From: Planctomycetaceae bacterium
GTDB lineage: Bacteria > Planctomycetota > Planctomycetia > Planctomycetales > Planctomycetaceae
Direction: 5' to 3'
Assembly (NCBI GenBank): GCA_021732415.1
Contig: JAKFVC010000044.1
Location: 18,327-82,326 of the forward strand
Length of the DNA: 64,000 nt
In this document: piece after piece, positions 54,775 through 63,853 of the stretch
How positions within the stretch are numbered: position 1 is the stretch's first letter
Layout of the letters: every line of letters begins with the position of its first letter
Notes under the pieces: generated by a model
The model's database searches: none
Seen by the model: only the letters and a program-made list of their open reading frames with translations
What the model was told of the DNA's origin: nothing
Translations under genes and position numbers: made by a program

Positions 54775-55182
54775 GCAGTTTCTTCCGGTAGTTTCGCCAT
54801 AGAGGTGCGCTCCATCAACGATAGCTCCAGATCAGGGTGGGATCAAGCCGAGCTGATTCTGGGGATCTTGAAACACCTGAGCTGTTTGACGAGTCTCTCC
54901 GATTACCTTCAACGAACTCTTCTTTTCTTCGTGTCCTTTGTGGCCTTCTGTTCCAATCTCTTTTTTAACAGAAGGTCACGAAGGTCACGAAGGAAGAAAG
55001 AACATATCAAATCGAGACTCTGACTTTGCTGGAAGAAAACGATTTCCGAGAATTTGAGTGAGATCTTATGTCGCATCTTTTATCGAACGATTTATCGGGT
55101 TACGATGGGGTCTCTGAAATAGGGTGGTTCGATCTCCACCATGCGCTCGCTGCTCGTTCCGGAAAAATCTTGCGGAGGCCTC
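54775..55182. other. Intergenic region with family H repeat
   Basis: This 408-nt gap lies between divergent DUF1501 genes 4 and 5. It holds family H copy 2 (54927-54992) and otherwise nothing I can name. Promoters for both neighbours should be here. Confidence 0.5.
54927..54992. repeat. Inverted repeat family H, copy 2
   Basis: CTTCGTGTCCTTTGTGGCCT and AGGTCACGAAGGTCACGAAG arms match copy 1 closely. The stem now has a few mismatches (GTGGCC against GGTCAC; CCTTTG against CGAAGG). Confidence 0.85.
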
Positions 55183-56610
55183 ATGGGCAGTGCATCCACA
55201 GTGCCGAACGGTAGTTGCCAGGGATTTCAGCAGGCAGCGCAGCAGTTTCGTCGACGCGAACTGCTGCAACTGGGTGGCGTGTCGCTGTTGTCATCGGGGT
55301 TGCTGAATGTCTTGAATGCCCGGGCTCAGGGGGCTCAACGGAAGGCGCGGATTAAATCGTGCCTGCTGTTGTTCCAGGCCGGTGGTGTCAGCCAGCTTGA
55401 TACCTTTGACATGAAGCCCGATTGTGACGAAACGATCCGGGGCGAATTCCGTCCGATCGACAGCAATGTTCCCGGCATGCCGATTTGCGAACATCTGCCC
55501 AACATGGCGCGGCAGATGGATAAAGTGCTGGTGGTGCGCTCCGTGCATCATCGGATGCTCTGTCACAATCCCGCGATCTACGCCGCTCTGACGGGGCGTG
55601 AAGTGGGCGAGTCACTGGCAGTCTCGAACAAGACGTTTGCGAGCCGTGAAGACTATCCTCATATGGGATCGGTCGTGGGGCGACTGGTTGATAAGCCCGA
55701 CGCGCTGCCGCCGTTTGTGTCTCTCCCCTTCATCCTGCGGAACGGTCCCGCGATCAGTCCGGGCCAGAATGCCGGGTTCATGGGAACCGCTTACGACCCA
55801 TATCTGGTGTTACGTGATCCCAGTTCGGCCAAGTTCAAAATGGATGAACTCGAACTGCCGGCACAAATGAATGAAGACCGGGCCTTGCGACGAAAGAGCC
55901 TCCTGCAGGGTTTTGATGCGGGAATGCGGCGACTGGAAGCCACGGCCTCGGTGGAGGCGGTCGGGGAGAGCTATCGCCGGGCCTACGCGTTGCTCGATTC
56001 GAATTCGACGCGTAGCGCCTTCGATCTCAGCCAGGAAGATGACAAACTGCGTGACCGCTATGGACGCAATCTGGTTGGGCAATCAGCTCTGCTGGGCCGC
56101 CGCCTGGTAGAGGCAGGCGTGCCGTTTGTGACGGTCTACACTCCAGTTGCGGCGATTGATGAGCCCAGTTGGGATACGCACCTCAACAACTTTCCGCGGC
56201 TGAAAAAAGACTTGCTGCCGCCGGTCGATCAGGCGCTGCCCACTCTGCTGGAAGACATGCATTCTCGAGGACTGTTAGACGAGACATTAGTCATCTGGGC
56301 GGGCGAATTCGGGCGGACTCCGCTGATCGGCGCGCGACGTTCCAACAATAGTAACAATACAACCGGACGAGATCATTGGCCCGGTTGCTATACCATTTTA
56401 ATGGCGGGTGGCGGTCTGCCCGGCGGCCAGTATTTCGGATCAAGCGATCGGCTGGGCTGGTATCCGCGAGACAACCCCATCCACATCGCCGACTTAACCG
56501 CGACGATCTACTCCGCATTCGGAATCGATCCATCGCAGGTGATTCCCGATACGCTGGGACGCCCGCATACGCTTTCTGAGGGGCATGCGGTCACGGGATT
56601 GTTTGGATGA
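55183..56610 (+). CDS. DUF1501 domain-containing protein (5 of 6)
   Basis: The product has 475 residues from ATG 55183, which has CGGAGG 6 nt upstream; the ATG 14 codons earlier has none. The twin-arginine signal comes late (FRRRELLQLGGVSLLSSG, about residue 24-40). Boxes: LFQAGGVSQLDTFDMKP, VLVVRSVHHRMLCHNPA, GRRLVEAGVPFVTVYTP, WDTHLNNFPRLKKDLLPPVDQ, IWAGEFGRTPLIGARR and GRDHWPGCYTILMAGGG. A Ser/Asn run (RRSNNSNNTTGRDHW) interrupts the final box region. The next DUF1501 gene follows in the same direction after 115 nt. Confidence 0.9.
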   Translation: MGSASTVPNGSCQGFQQAAQQFRRRELLQLGGVSLLSSGLLNVLNARAQGAQRKARIKSCLLLFQAGGVSQLDTFDMKPDCDETIRGEFRPIDSNVPGMPICEHLPNMARQMDKVLVVRSVHHRMLCHNPAIYAALTGREVGESLAVSNKTFASREDYPHMGSVVGRLVDKPDALPPFVSLPFILRNGPAISPGQNAGFMGTAYDPYLVLRDPSSAKFKMDELELPAQMNEDRALRRKSLLQGFDAGMRRLEATASVEAVGESYRRAYALLDSNSTRSAFDLSQEDDKLRDRYGRNLVGQSALLGRRLVEAGVPFVTVYTPVAAIDEPSWDTHLNNFPRLKKDLLPPVDQALPTLLEDMHSRGLLDETLVIWAGEFGRTPLIGARRSNNSNNTTGRDHWPGCYTILMAGGGLPGGQYFGSSDRLGWYPRDNPIHIADLTATIYSAFGIDPSQVIPDTLGRPHTLSEGHAVTGLFG

Positions 56611-56725
56611 GGGGGCATTAGTTGTTAGCTCTTAGTTCTTTGTCAGTTGTCGCTGGCCTTGGGTTCGGAATGACAGACGGTTTGGAGGCTAGGATCGTGG
56701 GATCCTTGCGAGGGGCTTGTGCATC

Positions 56726-58210
56726 ATGATTCGTCTCTTTGGTAATCCTAAGACGCTTTGTGACGGGGTGACGCGCCGTGACTTGCTGCATCTGGGTGGT
56801 TTGAGTTTGTTCGGCCTGAATCTGGCGGACTTTTCGAGCCTCCAGGCTGCCCAGACTAGCCGTCCCGCTTCAGGTTCGTTTGGGCGGGCCAAGTCGTGCA
56901 TCCTGGTCTATCTGGTGGGGGCTCCGCCGCAACACGAAACCTTCGACCCGAAGCCCGATGCCCCGGCGGCCATTCAAGGGGAACTCAAGGCGATTTCCTC
57001 GGCGATTCCTGGAGTTCCGGTCGGCGAACTGCTCCCCCGTTTTGCGGATATCGCCGACCGCCTGACGATTGTCCGCTCGATGACCCATCAGTGGCCATTC
57101 CATGCTGTGAACTATGCGTTGGCGGGTATTCCCGAGATCAATCCGCGGAAGGAGTCGGATCCGAACGATCGCACGGAATGGCCCTTTATTGGTTCTGTTG
57201 TCGACTACCTCGATACGCGCCGAGAACCTCTCGCGCGGCCGGCGATTCCGCGGAATGTGGCATTGCCGTTTCCGGTTTATGCACACGTCAATTTCCGCTT
57301 GCTGGGTGGTCCGTATGCGGGTTTTCTTGGTCAGCAATACGATCCGCTGTGGACTGCGTTCGATGCTCCCGGCACGCGAGAAGTCCCCGTTCTGGCGGAA
57401 GGTTCTGGAAAGCTGGATCCCTTCGCCGGTATTCGGCCCGACGACCGATTCGTACTGGGACAAAAGCCGTCCGCGGATGCACCGACACTGGCTCGTGTGG
57501 GCTTGCGCCGGTCGTTGCTCGAACAATTCGATGCAACCCGCCGCGATCTCGATGCCCATCCCCGTGTGGGGGGCTATGAGCGGCTGAAACACACGGCCTA
57601 CGATCTGATGTCGAGTGCCGGGTTGGCTCGGGCGCTTGACGTTCAGCTGGAAGCCGAGGCGATGCGGCTCAATTATGGAATGAACCTGTTCGGGCAATCG
57701 CTATTAGCCGCTCGGCGGGTGATCGAGGCGGGCGGCAAGTTTGTGAGCGTTTTCTGGGACACCTACAGCCACTTCGCGAACGGCTGGGATACGCATTCGA
57801 ACCACTATCCCCGGCTCAAGGAATTTCTCCTGCCGGTGTTCGACCATTCGTTCCCGGCGTTCCTGCGCGACATGGAAAGCCGTGGCCTGCTGGACGAAAC
57901 TCTGGTGCTCTGTCTCAGCGAACATGGCCGCACGCCGCAGCTCAACAACCGACCGGGCGGCGGTCGCGAACATTGGTCGCGAGTCTATTCCGTCTGTCTG
58001 GCGGGTGCCGGAGTTGGCCGCGGTCAAGCGATTGGCGAAAGCGACAAGATCGGCGGGGACGTGAAGTCGAATCCCATTTCGCCCAAGGACATTCTGGCCT
58101 CAGCCTTCCACCTCCTGGGGATTGATCCGCACACGACCGTTCCCGACCCATTGGGCCGGCCAGTTCCGGTTGCTGGGGACGGCGTGGTGCATCATGAATT
58201 GTTCGGATAA
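56726..58210 (+). CDS. DUF1501 domain-containing protein (6 of 6)
   Basis: The product has 494 residues, with ATG 56726 after AGGGG; a TTG nine bases earlier is less likely. It has a twin-arginine signal TRRDLLHLGGLSLFGLNL. Boxes: YLVGAPPQHETFDPKP, LTIVRSMTHQWPFHAVNY, ARRVIEAGGKFVSVFWDTYS, GWDTHSNHYPRLKEFLLPVFD, the box as LCLSEHGRTPQLNN (His replaces Phe) and GREHWSRVYSVCLAGAG. It resembles copy 2 in its start (LCDGV.RRD). It shares orientation with copy 5 and may be cotranscribed. Confidence 0.9.
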   Translation: MIRLFGNPKTLCDGVTRRDLLHLGGLSLFGLNLADFSSLQAAQTSRPASGSFGRAKSCILVYLVGAPPQHETFDPKPDAPAAIQGELKAISSAIPGVPVGELLPRFADIADRLTIVRSMTHQWPFHAVNYALAGIPEINPRKESDPNDRTEWPFIGSVVDYLDTRREPLARPAIPRNVALPFPVYAHVNFRLLGGPYAGFLGQQYDPLWTAFDAPGTREVPVLAEGSGKLDPFAGIRPDDRFVLGQKPSADAPTLARVGLRRSLLEQFDATRRDLDAHPRVGGYERLKHTAYDLMSSAGLARALDVQLEAEAMRLNYGMNLFGQSLLAARRVIEAGGKFVSVFWDTYSHFANGWDTHSNHYPRLKEFLLPVFDHSFPAFLRDMESRGLLDETLVLCLSEHGRTPQLNNRPGGGREHWSRVYSVCLAGAGVGRGQAIGESDKIGGDVKSNPISPKDILASAFHLLGIDPHTTVPDPLGRPVPVAGDGVVHHELFG

Positions 58211-58258
58211 CACTCTGTTCTGACGCTGACCGTATCATGCAACATCTAGGAGTTCGAA

Positions 58259-58329
58259 ATCTCACGCAAAGGCGCTAAGAATACAGTTCATTTCTGTGTT
58301 CTTTGCGCCTTAGCGTCTTTGCGTGAGAT
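58259..58329. repeat. Inverted repeat family J
   Basis: ATCTCACGCAAAGGCGCTAAG faces CTTAGCGTCTTTGCGTGAGAT, with one mismatch in a 21-bp stem around about 29 nt. It stands between the convergent DUF1501 copy 6 and the membrane protein gene, a terminator-like position. No inner hairpins, like family H. Confidence 0.85.
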
Positions 58330-58387
58330 CATTCTTCTTCAAGCGGCCAACGGTCACCTTGGAAGTGCAGCAAAAAATCAATGCGCG

Positions 58388-60061
58388 TTAATACCATTGA
58401 TAGACGTATTCTCGAAAACGGGTCCAGTCGGCTTGTCGCTTGGCCGCGGAAACTTTCGGATTCGTCTCGTCGGGAAATTGTGAGAGCCGCTGAGCCAATC
58501 GGGCATTGACCATTTGATAGGCGGTCCAACCGGCATTCGAGTTGGTCGCCAGTTGATCCGCCAAAGCTTGGGCGCGATCGGTCAACATGCTGCGAATCCC
58601 GTCGCGAATGATCGGATCCGAGGCATACATCAGCGGCGGCAGAGTCAACAGGCCTTCGGGACTGACTTCATGCTCGGTGATCTGTACGGCAGGCGCGGGA
58701 TCGCCGGAGAGGATTCTGCGGACGTTATAGGTGTAGACCAGCCAATCGACGGGAGTGACCACATAGAGATAGGCCGCCAGGGTGACGGTTAGGATCTGGC
58801 GTCTCAACAACCACAGAAACCCGCGATTGTGTGCGATCTTCCACAGGACCAGTAAGAATCCCACCACGACTGATGAAATGCCCAAGAAGGCCACGACTCG
58901 CATGCGAGTCATCCCATTGAAACCGACATAGATCAAGATGCGGTTGTAAACGGCCAGGGCGAGCACGAAGTTTTCCACAGACCAGAGCCACGTCCAGCGG
59001 CGGAGCGACGGGAGCCGTGGGTCCTGCAGAGTGCTGCCGCGGAAGATCATGGAGAGCACCACGGTGGCCAGGCCCAACGCTACCGTCAGCCAGAAGGCGC
59101 CTTCGTGAGCATAGCCCGAGTAATGAAATCCCTTGGGAAACTTGCGAAACCACAACGTCTGGAACTCGAAAACGAGGTAGGCTGCGAATAACACGCTGAC
59201 CGCCATCACCGTGTTGCGACACGCGCTGAACATCGAGGAATTCTGGGCCGCCGCAGCCTCGGTGATTTCTATCTTTTCAGGGGGCGAGGCAAACGGATCC
59301 GGTTCCTGACTCCAGTCAGCCGGCCGCAGCATTCCGACGAGGCACCAGCCGACTGCAATACAAAAGACGACTTCCGGGGGGCTCGTGGAGAAGTTCTCCA
59401 ACCAACCTCCGAGGTCGTTCAGGAGCCTCGTGAGCGTTTGCTTGACCTGGCTCGCCAAATCGGGATTGGCGGCCACAAATAATCCGCTGAACACCAGGAC
59501 GGCTATCAGAGGCAAGATCCACTGCAGTGAGAACACCTTGGGAAAGAAGCGGAAGCGCTGTCGCAACCATTTGTCGTAGTGGCCCAGGCCATCGAAAGTA
59601 TCAATCCAGGACTTGCCGACGTACCCCAGCAATTCCAGGACGAAAGGAGCTCTTCCCGAGAGTGCCATCGCAAATGCGGCCACCACCAGGAACCCGGCAA
59701 ACGCGCTAGAGATCGACCCCTGCCAGACCAATCGGGCTGCAGTCACCCCAGCCATCACGCCCAATCCGCTCAAGGTGATCGAGAACTTTGGGGCGGGGCT
59801 ACCAATCAAGAGCAGCAACGGAGCGGCAAGTAACGACACAGCACCGCCTGCGTAGCCGGTTGCGCGGAAGATCGTGATATCAGCCAATACCACGAGGGCC
59901 AGGATTGAGAGGATTTCACGCCAGCGGACAGCGGGACGAACGGGTTCAGGCGGAGGATCGGCCCAGCTCGGTCTTTTGACCTCGACGTTGTTGGGAGTTG
60001 GAACGGGAGGGACGTTTGAGTCATCGCGTCCTGCGTCCGACGGTTCGAGGTATTCCGTCAT
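58388..60061 (-). CDS. Polytopic membrane protein, DUF4153/DUF4173-like
   Basis: The product has 557 residues. A Pro-rich cytoplasmic start (about 45 residues) is followed by some eleven to twelve hydrophobic segments (LSILALVVLADITIF, VSLLAAPLLLLIG, FAGFLVVAAFAMAL, PLIAVLVFSGLFVAANP, VVFCIAVGWCLVGML, and more). The stretch YSGYAHEGAFWLTVALGLAT followed by WSVENFVLALAVYNRILIYV and GMTRMRVVAFLG matches the core of the DUF4153/DUF4173 family. The C-terminal 130 residues are soluble. The function is unknown; no partner gene is adjacent. Confidence 0.78.
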   Translation of the reverse strand: MTEYLEPSDAGRDDSNVPPVPTPNNVEVKRPSWADPPPEPVRPAVRWREILSILALVVLADITIFRATGYAGGAVSLLAAPLLLLIGSPAPKFSITLSGLGVMAGVTAARLVWQGSISSAFAGFLVVAAFAMALSGRAPFVLELLGYVGKSWIDTFDGLGHYDKWLRQRFRFFPKVFSLQWILPLIAVLVFSGLFVAANPDLASQVKQTLTRLLNDLGGWLENFSTSPPEVVFCIAVGWCLVGMLRPADWSQEPDPFASPPEKIEITEAAAAQNSSMFSACRNTVMAVSVLFAAYLVFEFQTLWFRKFPKGFHYSGYAHEGAFWLTVALGLATVVLSMIFRGSTLQDPRLPSLRRWTWLWSVENFVLALAVYNRILIYVGFNGMTRMRVVAFLGISSVVVGFLLVLWKIAHNRGFLWLLRRQILTVTLAAYLYVVTPVDWLVYTYNVRRILSGDPAPAVQITEHEVSPEGLLTLPPLMYASDPIIRDGIRSMLTDRAQALADQLATNSNAGWTAYQMVNARLAQRLSQFPDETNPKVSAAKRQADWTRFREYVYQWY

Positions 60062-60238
60062 CTGAGCGATCCTTCAACAGAGATGGTCATCCCGGGCAGC
60101 GAGTGTCTTCGCGACCTGCACGTCGATCTTACGCCAAACAGACACCGACCGCTGAACATTTTTGCTCAGAAGTCTGTCAATTGGTGATCTCGACGGAGAT
60201 GAAACTTGTCTGAAAATCGACCACTCTCGCGTGTTCGG

Positions 60239-60262
60239 GCCAGCGTTGACGAAGACGCTGGC
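60239..60262 (-). terminator. Hairpin downstream of the LarA-like gene
   Basis: GCCAGCGT and ACGCTGGC pair over 8 bp around 8 nt, about 30 nt after the stop codon of the LarA-like gene. There is no T-tract, so its function as a terminator is uncertain. Confidence 0.4.
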
Positions 60263-60291
60263 TCGCGGGGCGAACAAGGGCACACTTTCGA

Positions 60292-61560
60292 CTATTGACT
60301 AATGCCGACCGAGGTCAGATTTCCCGTCGCGTCGAATTGCATCTCTTGCGGTTGTGAGACGATCTCGAGATCGGGACGTTTCTTGATGTCTTCCAGATAG
60401 GCTTCGGAAACCAGCACCTCGGCCATGTGCAGCGTGTCGGGAATCTGGATGACTTTGGCTCGTTCGGGAGTCGCCAGGCCGATTGTGGTCAGGGCATTCT
60501 CCAGGACTTCGCGATCGGTGTCATACCAGATTGGAGTGGCGGCGGCCGGAGCGTGGCCACCGGTGATGGAGTTGATCGACGTGATGCGGCGATCAATTGA
60601 ATTGACCGTGCGCGTGTTGGTGAATTCGGCCATGCCGATCCCGCAGGCGTTGCCGTGCGTGGCCTCGGTCAAACCGCGGACGAAGACTGTGCGCACCGCG
60701 GTATCGTCCCGATCGGTGGCTTTGTGATCGTTGTATTTGCGGCCGATGACGTTCGTATCCATGCCGGTGCCGCTGATGTTCTTGCCGATTTCGTCGACGA
60801 TGAGGAGATGGACTTGGCGGAAAGGCAAGCGGGGCAGCCATTGCTTGGCGATGACCAGCAGTTCCTTTTCACGCTGGAAGAAATCCTGGGGAGCGACGGC
60901 AGCGATCATGCCCGTTTCGTCGTAAGCGTTTTCGACGATTCCCAGCCCGGCGATGACCTTGCAGTTGCGAATGACGGCGTCAGCCACCGAACGGACGATT
61001 TCGATCCAACTGTAGTCCATAATGGCGCGGTGGTAGATCTTCGCGCCGTTATGCTTACCGAGTCCGATCAGCATCATCTTGTGCAGTCCACTCTCGATAT
61101 CGCCCACAAAGTTCGTGTGCGGCTTCACGCGTCCGCAGACGAAAACGTGATCGGCCTCGGAGGCGAACTTATCAAAGTGGACCGGAATCCCCTGCGGCGT
61201 TTCCGCGACGATGACCGTCTCCATCGAGGCTTTGATCGGGCAACCGCAGTATTCCTCGGTGACTCCGTAGCCTTCGATGATTTCTCGCTGGCCTTCAGCC
61301 GTGCCGCCGCCGTGACTGCCCATCGCGGGAACGATAAAGGGTTTGGCTCCCAGTTTCTGAAAATGCTGGACGGCCGCCTTGATGATCACGGCAATGTTGG
61401 CAATCCCACGGCTGCCGGCGGTGATCGCGACAGTCTGCCCGGGTTGAATTTTTGACTGCAGCTTCAGTGTGGCGAGCTGGCGATCGACTTCGGCTGGGAT
61501 ATTTTCCACCCGGGGCGCGTCAAACTTCTGTCGAATCCGGAGCATCCGCGGAAAAGTCAT
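60292..61560 (-). CDS. LarA-like (DUF2088, lactate-racemase-domain) protein
   Basis: The product has 422 residues from ATG 61560 (GGGAG upstream). The N-terminal domain shows VAITAGSRGIANIAVIIKA and FIVPAMGSHGGGTAEGQ, patterns of DUF2088 proteins, which include the nickel-pincer lactate racemase LarA. The middle part GRVKPHTNFVGDIESGLHKM and GLGKHNGAKIYH supplies several His and Lys where LarA binds its cofactor. The enzyme is probably a nickel-pincer-dependent isomerase of a hydroxy acid or sugar acid; I cannot name the substrate. No cofactor-synthesis genes (LarB, LarC, LarE) are in the window. Confidence 0.8.
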   Translation of the reverse strand: MTFPRMLRIRQKFDAPRVENIPAEVDRQLATLKLQSKIQPGQTVAITAGSRGIANIAVIIKAAVQHFQKLGAKPFIVPAMGSHGGGTAEGQREIIEGYGVTEEYCGCPIKASMETVIVAETPQGIPVHFDKFASEADHVFVCGRVKPHTNFVGDIESGLHKMMLIGLGKHNGAKIYHRAIMDYSWIEIVRSVADAVIRNCKVIAGLGIVENAYDETGMIAAVAPQDFFQREKELLVIAKQWLPRLPFRQVHLLIVDEIGKNISGTGMDTNVIGRKYNDHKATDRDDTAVRTVFVRGLTEATHGNACGIGMAEFTNTRTVNSIDRRITSINSITGGHAPAAATPIWYDTDREVLENALTTIGLATPERAKVIQIPDTLHMAEVLVSEAYLEDIKKRPDLEIVSQPQEMQFDATGNLTSVGISQ

Positions 61561-62299
61561 GCTGTCAACTCCCAACCAATTTCACCAAGTACCGTCAGAA
61601 CAGATGTCGCATCAACCAGAGTTTGCGCCGTCCACACCTATGAGTTTATATCTTCAACTGCAATCAAACCACTCAAGATTGAGACTTGAAACTCGTAGCT
61701 CCTCGCAATTGATCGAATGAAGACCTGTTTTTGAACCACGAATGATCCGAATAACACGAATTGTCGAAGACTTGGATTGTCTTGGGGACAGACCATACGT
61801 TTTTTCGAATGCGGTTCTGAGGGGTTAAATTCGTGTCATTTGTGTTATTCGTGGTTTATCCTCTGAGGTTCTTGCAGTGGTGTTCTGCGGATTGTGGATT
61901 TCACTCTGCACGAAATGCTCGCGGGAAACAGGATTGCGTGCCGGCAGAGATAGACGAAATCTCTGCCGGGTGGTATGACATGATGAATTCATGGGCCTTT
62001 CACAGGTTTCACCGAGTTTTCTAGGCGCTTACGATCTGGGCAGGTTGCTTGTTTACAAGGCAGTCTGGGTGGGTCCGTCGGCCACATCACAAATCCCGAA
62101 TGCGTTCGAAGAGACGTCTTGTCGGCGACGTTAGTAATTGGCAAACAGAGATTTACGAAATTATCGATGGATCCCAGTCGGGTGTTCCCAGTCCTTCACA
62201 AACAATCTGGCTGTTGGCATGAGGGTTGCTTTCACTTCAGGCAGACCCTGCCTTTTGTGGTGACTTCTTCAGCAGTCCGCAACCAGAAGTGGGTGTGTC
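61561..62299. other. Longest gene-free stretch of the window
   Basis: These 739 nt lie between the divergent LarA-like and ATP-grasp genes. The left part has inverted repeat L (61732-61858). The short open frames over 61833-62423 overlap one another in different frames and lack ribosome sites or recognisable sequence. I see no RNA gene. Confidence 0.5.
61732..61858. repeat. Inverted repeat family L
   Basis: TGAACCACGAATGATCCGAA onward faces ATTTGTGTTATTCGTGGTTTA. The arms pair over about 30 nt with a few mismatches (AATAACACGAATT against AATTCGTGTCATT and ATTCGTGGTT against AACCACGAAT). The centre is about 65 nt. The TTCGTG theme recalls families H and J. Confidence 0.65.
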
Positions 62300-63853
62300 A
62301 TGCAGCTCGAGACGTATCAAACTGATGGTTTTTTCGATGAAATGTTTCACGCCAACGGAGCCCCGCGAGGGCCCGTGCAGGCTTTGGCCAGTCGCCTGGC
62401 TGCGTTGTCTGACGGCGAGTTAGTCCAGCGCCAGAAGGCCGCCGATCTGACTCTGCTCAATATGGGCATCACGTTCGCCGTCTACGGACACGAGGCGGGG
62501 ACAGAGAAGGTCTGGCCATTCGACATCGTCCCGCGCGTCGTGGAGGCTCACGAATGGATCCGGATCGAGCGCGGGCTGAAACAACGCATTACGGCCCTGA
62601 ACCTCTTCCTGGATGACGTCTATAACGACGGCAAAATCATCAAGGATAAAGTCGTTCCGGAAGAACTCATCCTGTCCGCCCCGTGCTTTCTGAGTGAATG
62701 CAAGGGACTGAAACCGCCCGGCGGAGTCTGGTGCCATGTGACGGGGACCGATCTGGTTCGTCACGGCGACGGCGAGTTCTACGTTCTGGAAGACAATTTG
62801 CGGTGCCCGTCGGGGGTCTCGTATGTCATCGAGAACCGCGAGGTCATGAAACGCACGTTCCCGCATTTGTTCGGTGGGTTGCGTATTCAGCCGGTGGAAG
62901 ACTATCCCGAACGGTTGCTGGAAACATTGCTGCACGTGGCCCCGCCGACGTCGGGGACACCGTGCGTCGTCGTGCTGACGCCTGGAATTTATAACTCGGC
63001 CTATTTCGAACACAGCTTCCTTGCTCAGCAGATGGGTGTGGAATTGGTCGAAGGCTCCGATCTGGTGGTCTCCAACGGTTTCGTGTGGATGCGGACGACT
63101 CGCGGATTGAAACGCGTCGACGTGATCTATCGCCGGATTGATGACACCTTCCTCGACCCGCTGCACTTCAACCCCGATTCGATGCTGGGAGTACCAGGCC
63201 TGATCGATGTTTATCGTCAGGGCCGCGTGACACTTGCGAACGCACCAGGGACAGGGGTTTCTGACGATAAGGCGGTCTACGCTTACGTTCCGAAGATCAT
63301 CCAGTACTATCTGAAGCAGGATCCGATTCTGCCGAATGTCCCGACTTATGTCTGCTGGGAACCTGAGCAACGCGAATACGTGCTCTCGCATCTGGCCGAA
63401 TTGGTCGTGAAGCCGACCAACGAATCCGGTGGCTACGGCATCATGATCGGCCCGCGTGCCTCGGCCCAGGAACTGACGATGTACGCCCGCCAGATCAAGA
63501 TGAATCCACGGAATTACATTGCCCAACCGGTGCTGGCTCTCTCGCGAGTCCCTACAATCGTCGAAGATCATCTCGAAGGTCGGCATGTCGATCTGCGGCC
63601 ATATATTTTGTACGGCAAGGATGTCTTCGTGCTGCCTGGCGGGTTGACCCGCGTCGCCTTGAAGAAGGGGTCGCTGATCGTGAACTCGTCGCAGGGTGGC
63701 GGCAGTAAAGACACTTGGGTGCTGACCGATGACGCCGCCGTGGACCTTCCCCAGGATACCACTGCGGAAGGGCAGACATCGCAATCACAGACGCAATCTC
63801 AAACACAATCACAAACACAATCGCAAGTGAAAGAAGCCGTCGAGATGGCTTAG
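62300..63853 (+). CDS. Circularly permuted ATP-grasp protein (DUF404/DUF407 type)
   Basis: The product has 517 residues. The motifs follow the family: [89 protein letters not shown], the permuted ATP-grasp parts [17 protein letters not shown] and DLRPYILYG, and [23 protein letters not shown] near residue 470. Homologues are normally encoded with an alpha-E protein and a transglutaminase-like protease and are thought to ligate a small peptide or cyanophycin-like product; those partners would lie beyond the right edge. The last 35 residues are a Gln-Ser-Gln-Thr repeat tail with no counterpart in the core fold. Confidence 0.93.
   Translation: MQLETYQTDGFFDEMFHANGAPRGPVQALASRLAALSDGELVQRQKAADLTLLNMGITFAVYGHEAGTEKVWPFDIVPRVVEAHEWIRIERGLKQRITALNLFLDDVYNDGKIIKDKVVPEELILSAPCFLSECKGLKPPGGVWCHVTGTDLVRHGDGEFYVLEDNLRCPSGVSYVIENREVMKRTFPHLFGGLRIQPVEDYPERLLETLLHVAPPTSGTPCVVVLTPGIYNSAYFEHSFLAQQMGVELVEGSDLVVSNGFVWMRTTRGLKRVDVIYRRIDDTFLDPLHFNPDSMLGVPGLIDVYRQGRVTLANAPGTGVSDDKAVYAYVPKIIQYYLKQDPILPNVPTYVCWEPEQREYVLSHLAELVVKPTNESGGYGIMIGPRASAQELTMYARQIKMNPRNYIAQPVLALSRVPTIVEDHLEGRHVDLRPYILYGKDVFVLPGGLTRVALKKGSLIVNSSQGGGSKDTWVLTDDAAVDLPQDTTAEGQTSQSQTQSQTQSQTQSQVKEAVEMA
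63776..63829 (+). repeat. Short tandem repeat in the ATP-grasp gene tail
   Basis: Variants of the 12-nt unit CAATCACAAACA repeat about four times, encoding (QSQT)n. The last unit changes to QSQV. It is prone to slippage and should vary between strains. Confidence 0.8.

Noticed and set aside
50779..58210. DUF1501 cluster as a sulfatase gene cluster
   Set aside because: The sulfatase active-site motif (C/S-x-P-x-R) is not visible in any of the six, and no sulfatase-maturase gene is present; only the fold family is shared.
61833..62325. Small plus-strand genes upstream of the ATP-grasp gene
   Set aside because: Several short overlapping frames, one starting in an inverted repeat, none with a ribosome site or recognisable sequence.
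62420..63784. 454-codon minus-strand frame opposite the ATP-grasp gene
   Set aside because: The sense strand has all the family motifs; the antisense frame is rich in Arg, His and Asp as expected for a shadow of GC-rich coding DNA.
63776..63829. Short tandem repeat near the right edge as a CRISPR or iteron array
   Set aside because: It is in frame inside a gene, the unit is 12 nt without spacers, and it encodes a QSQT tail.
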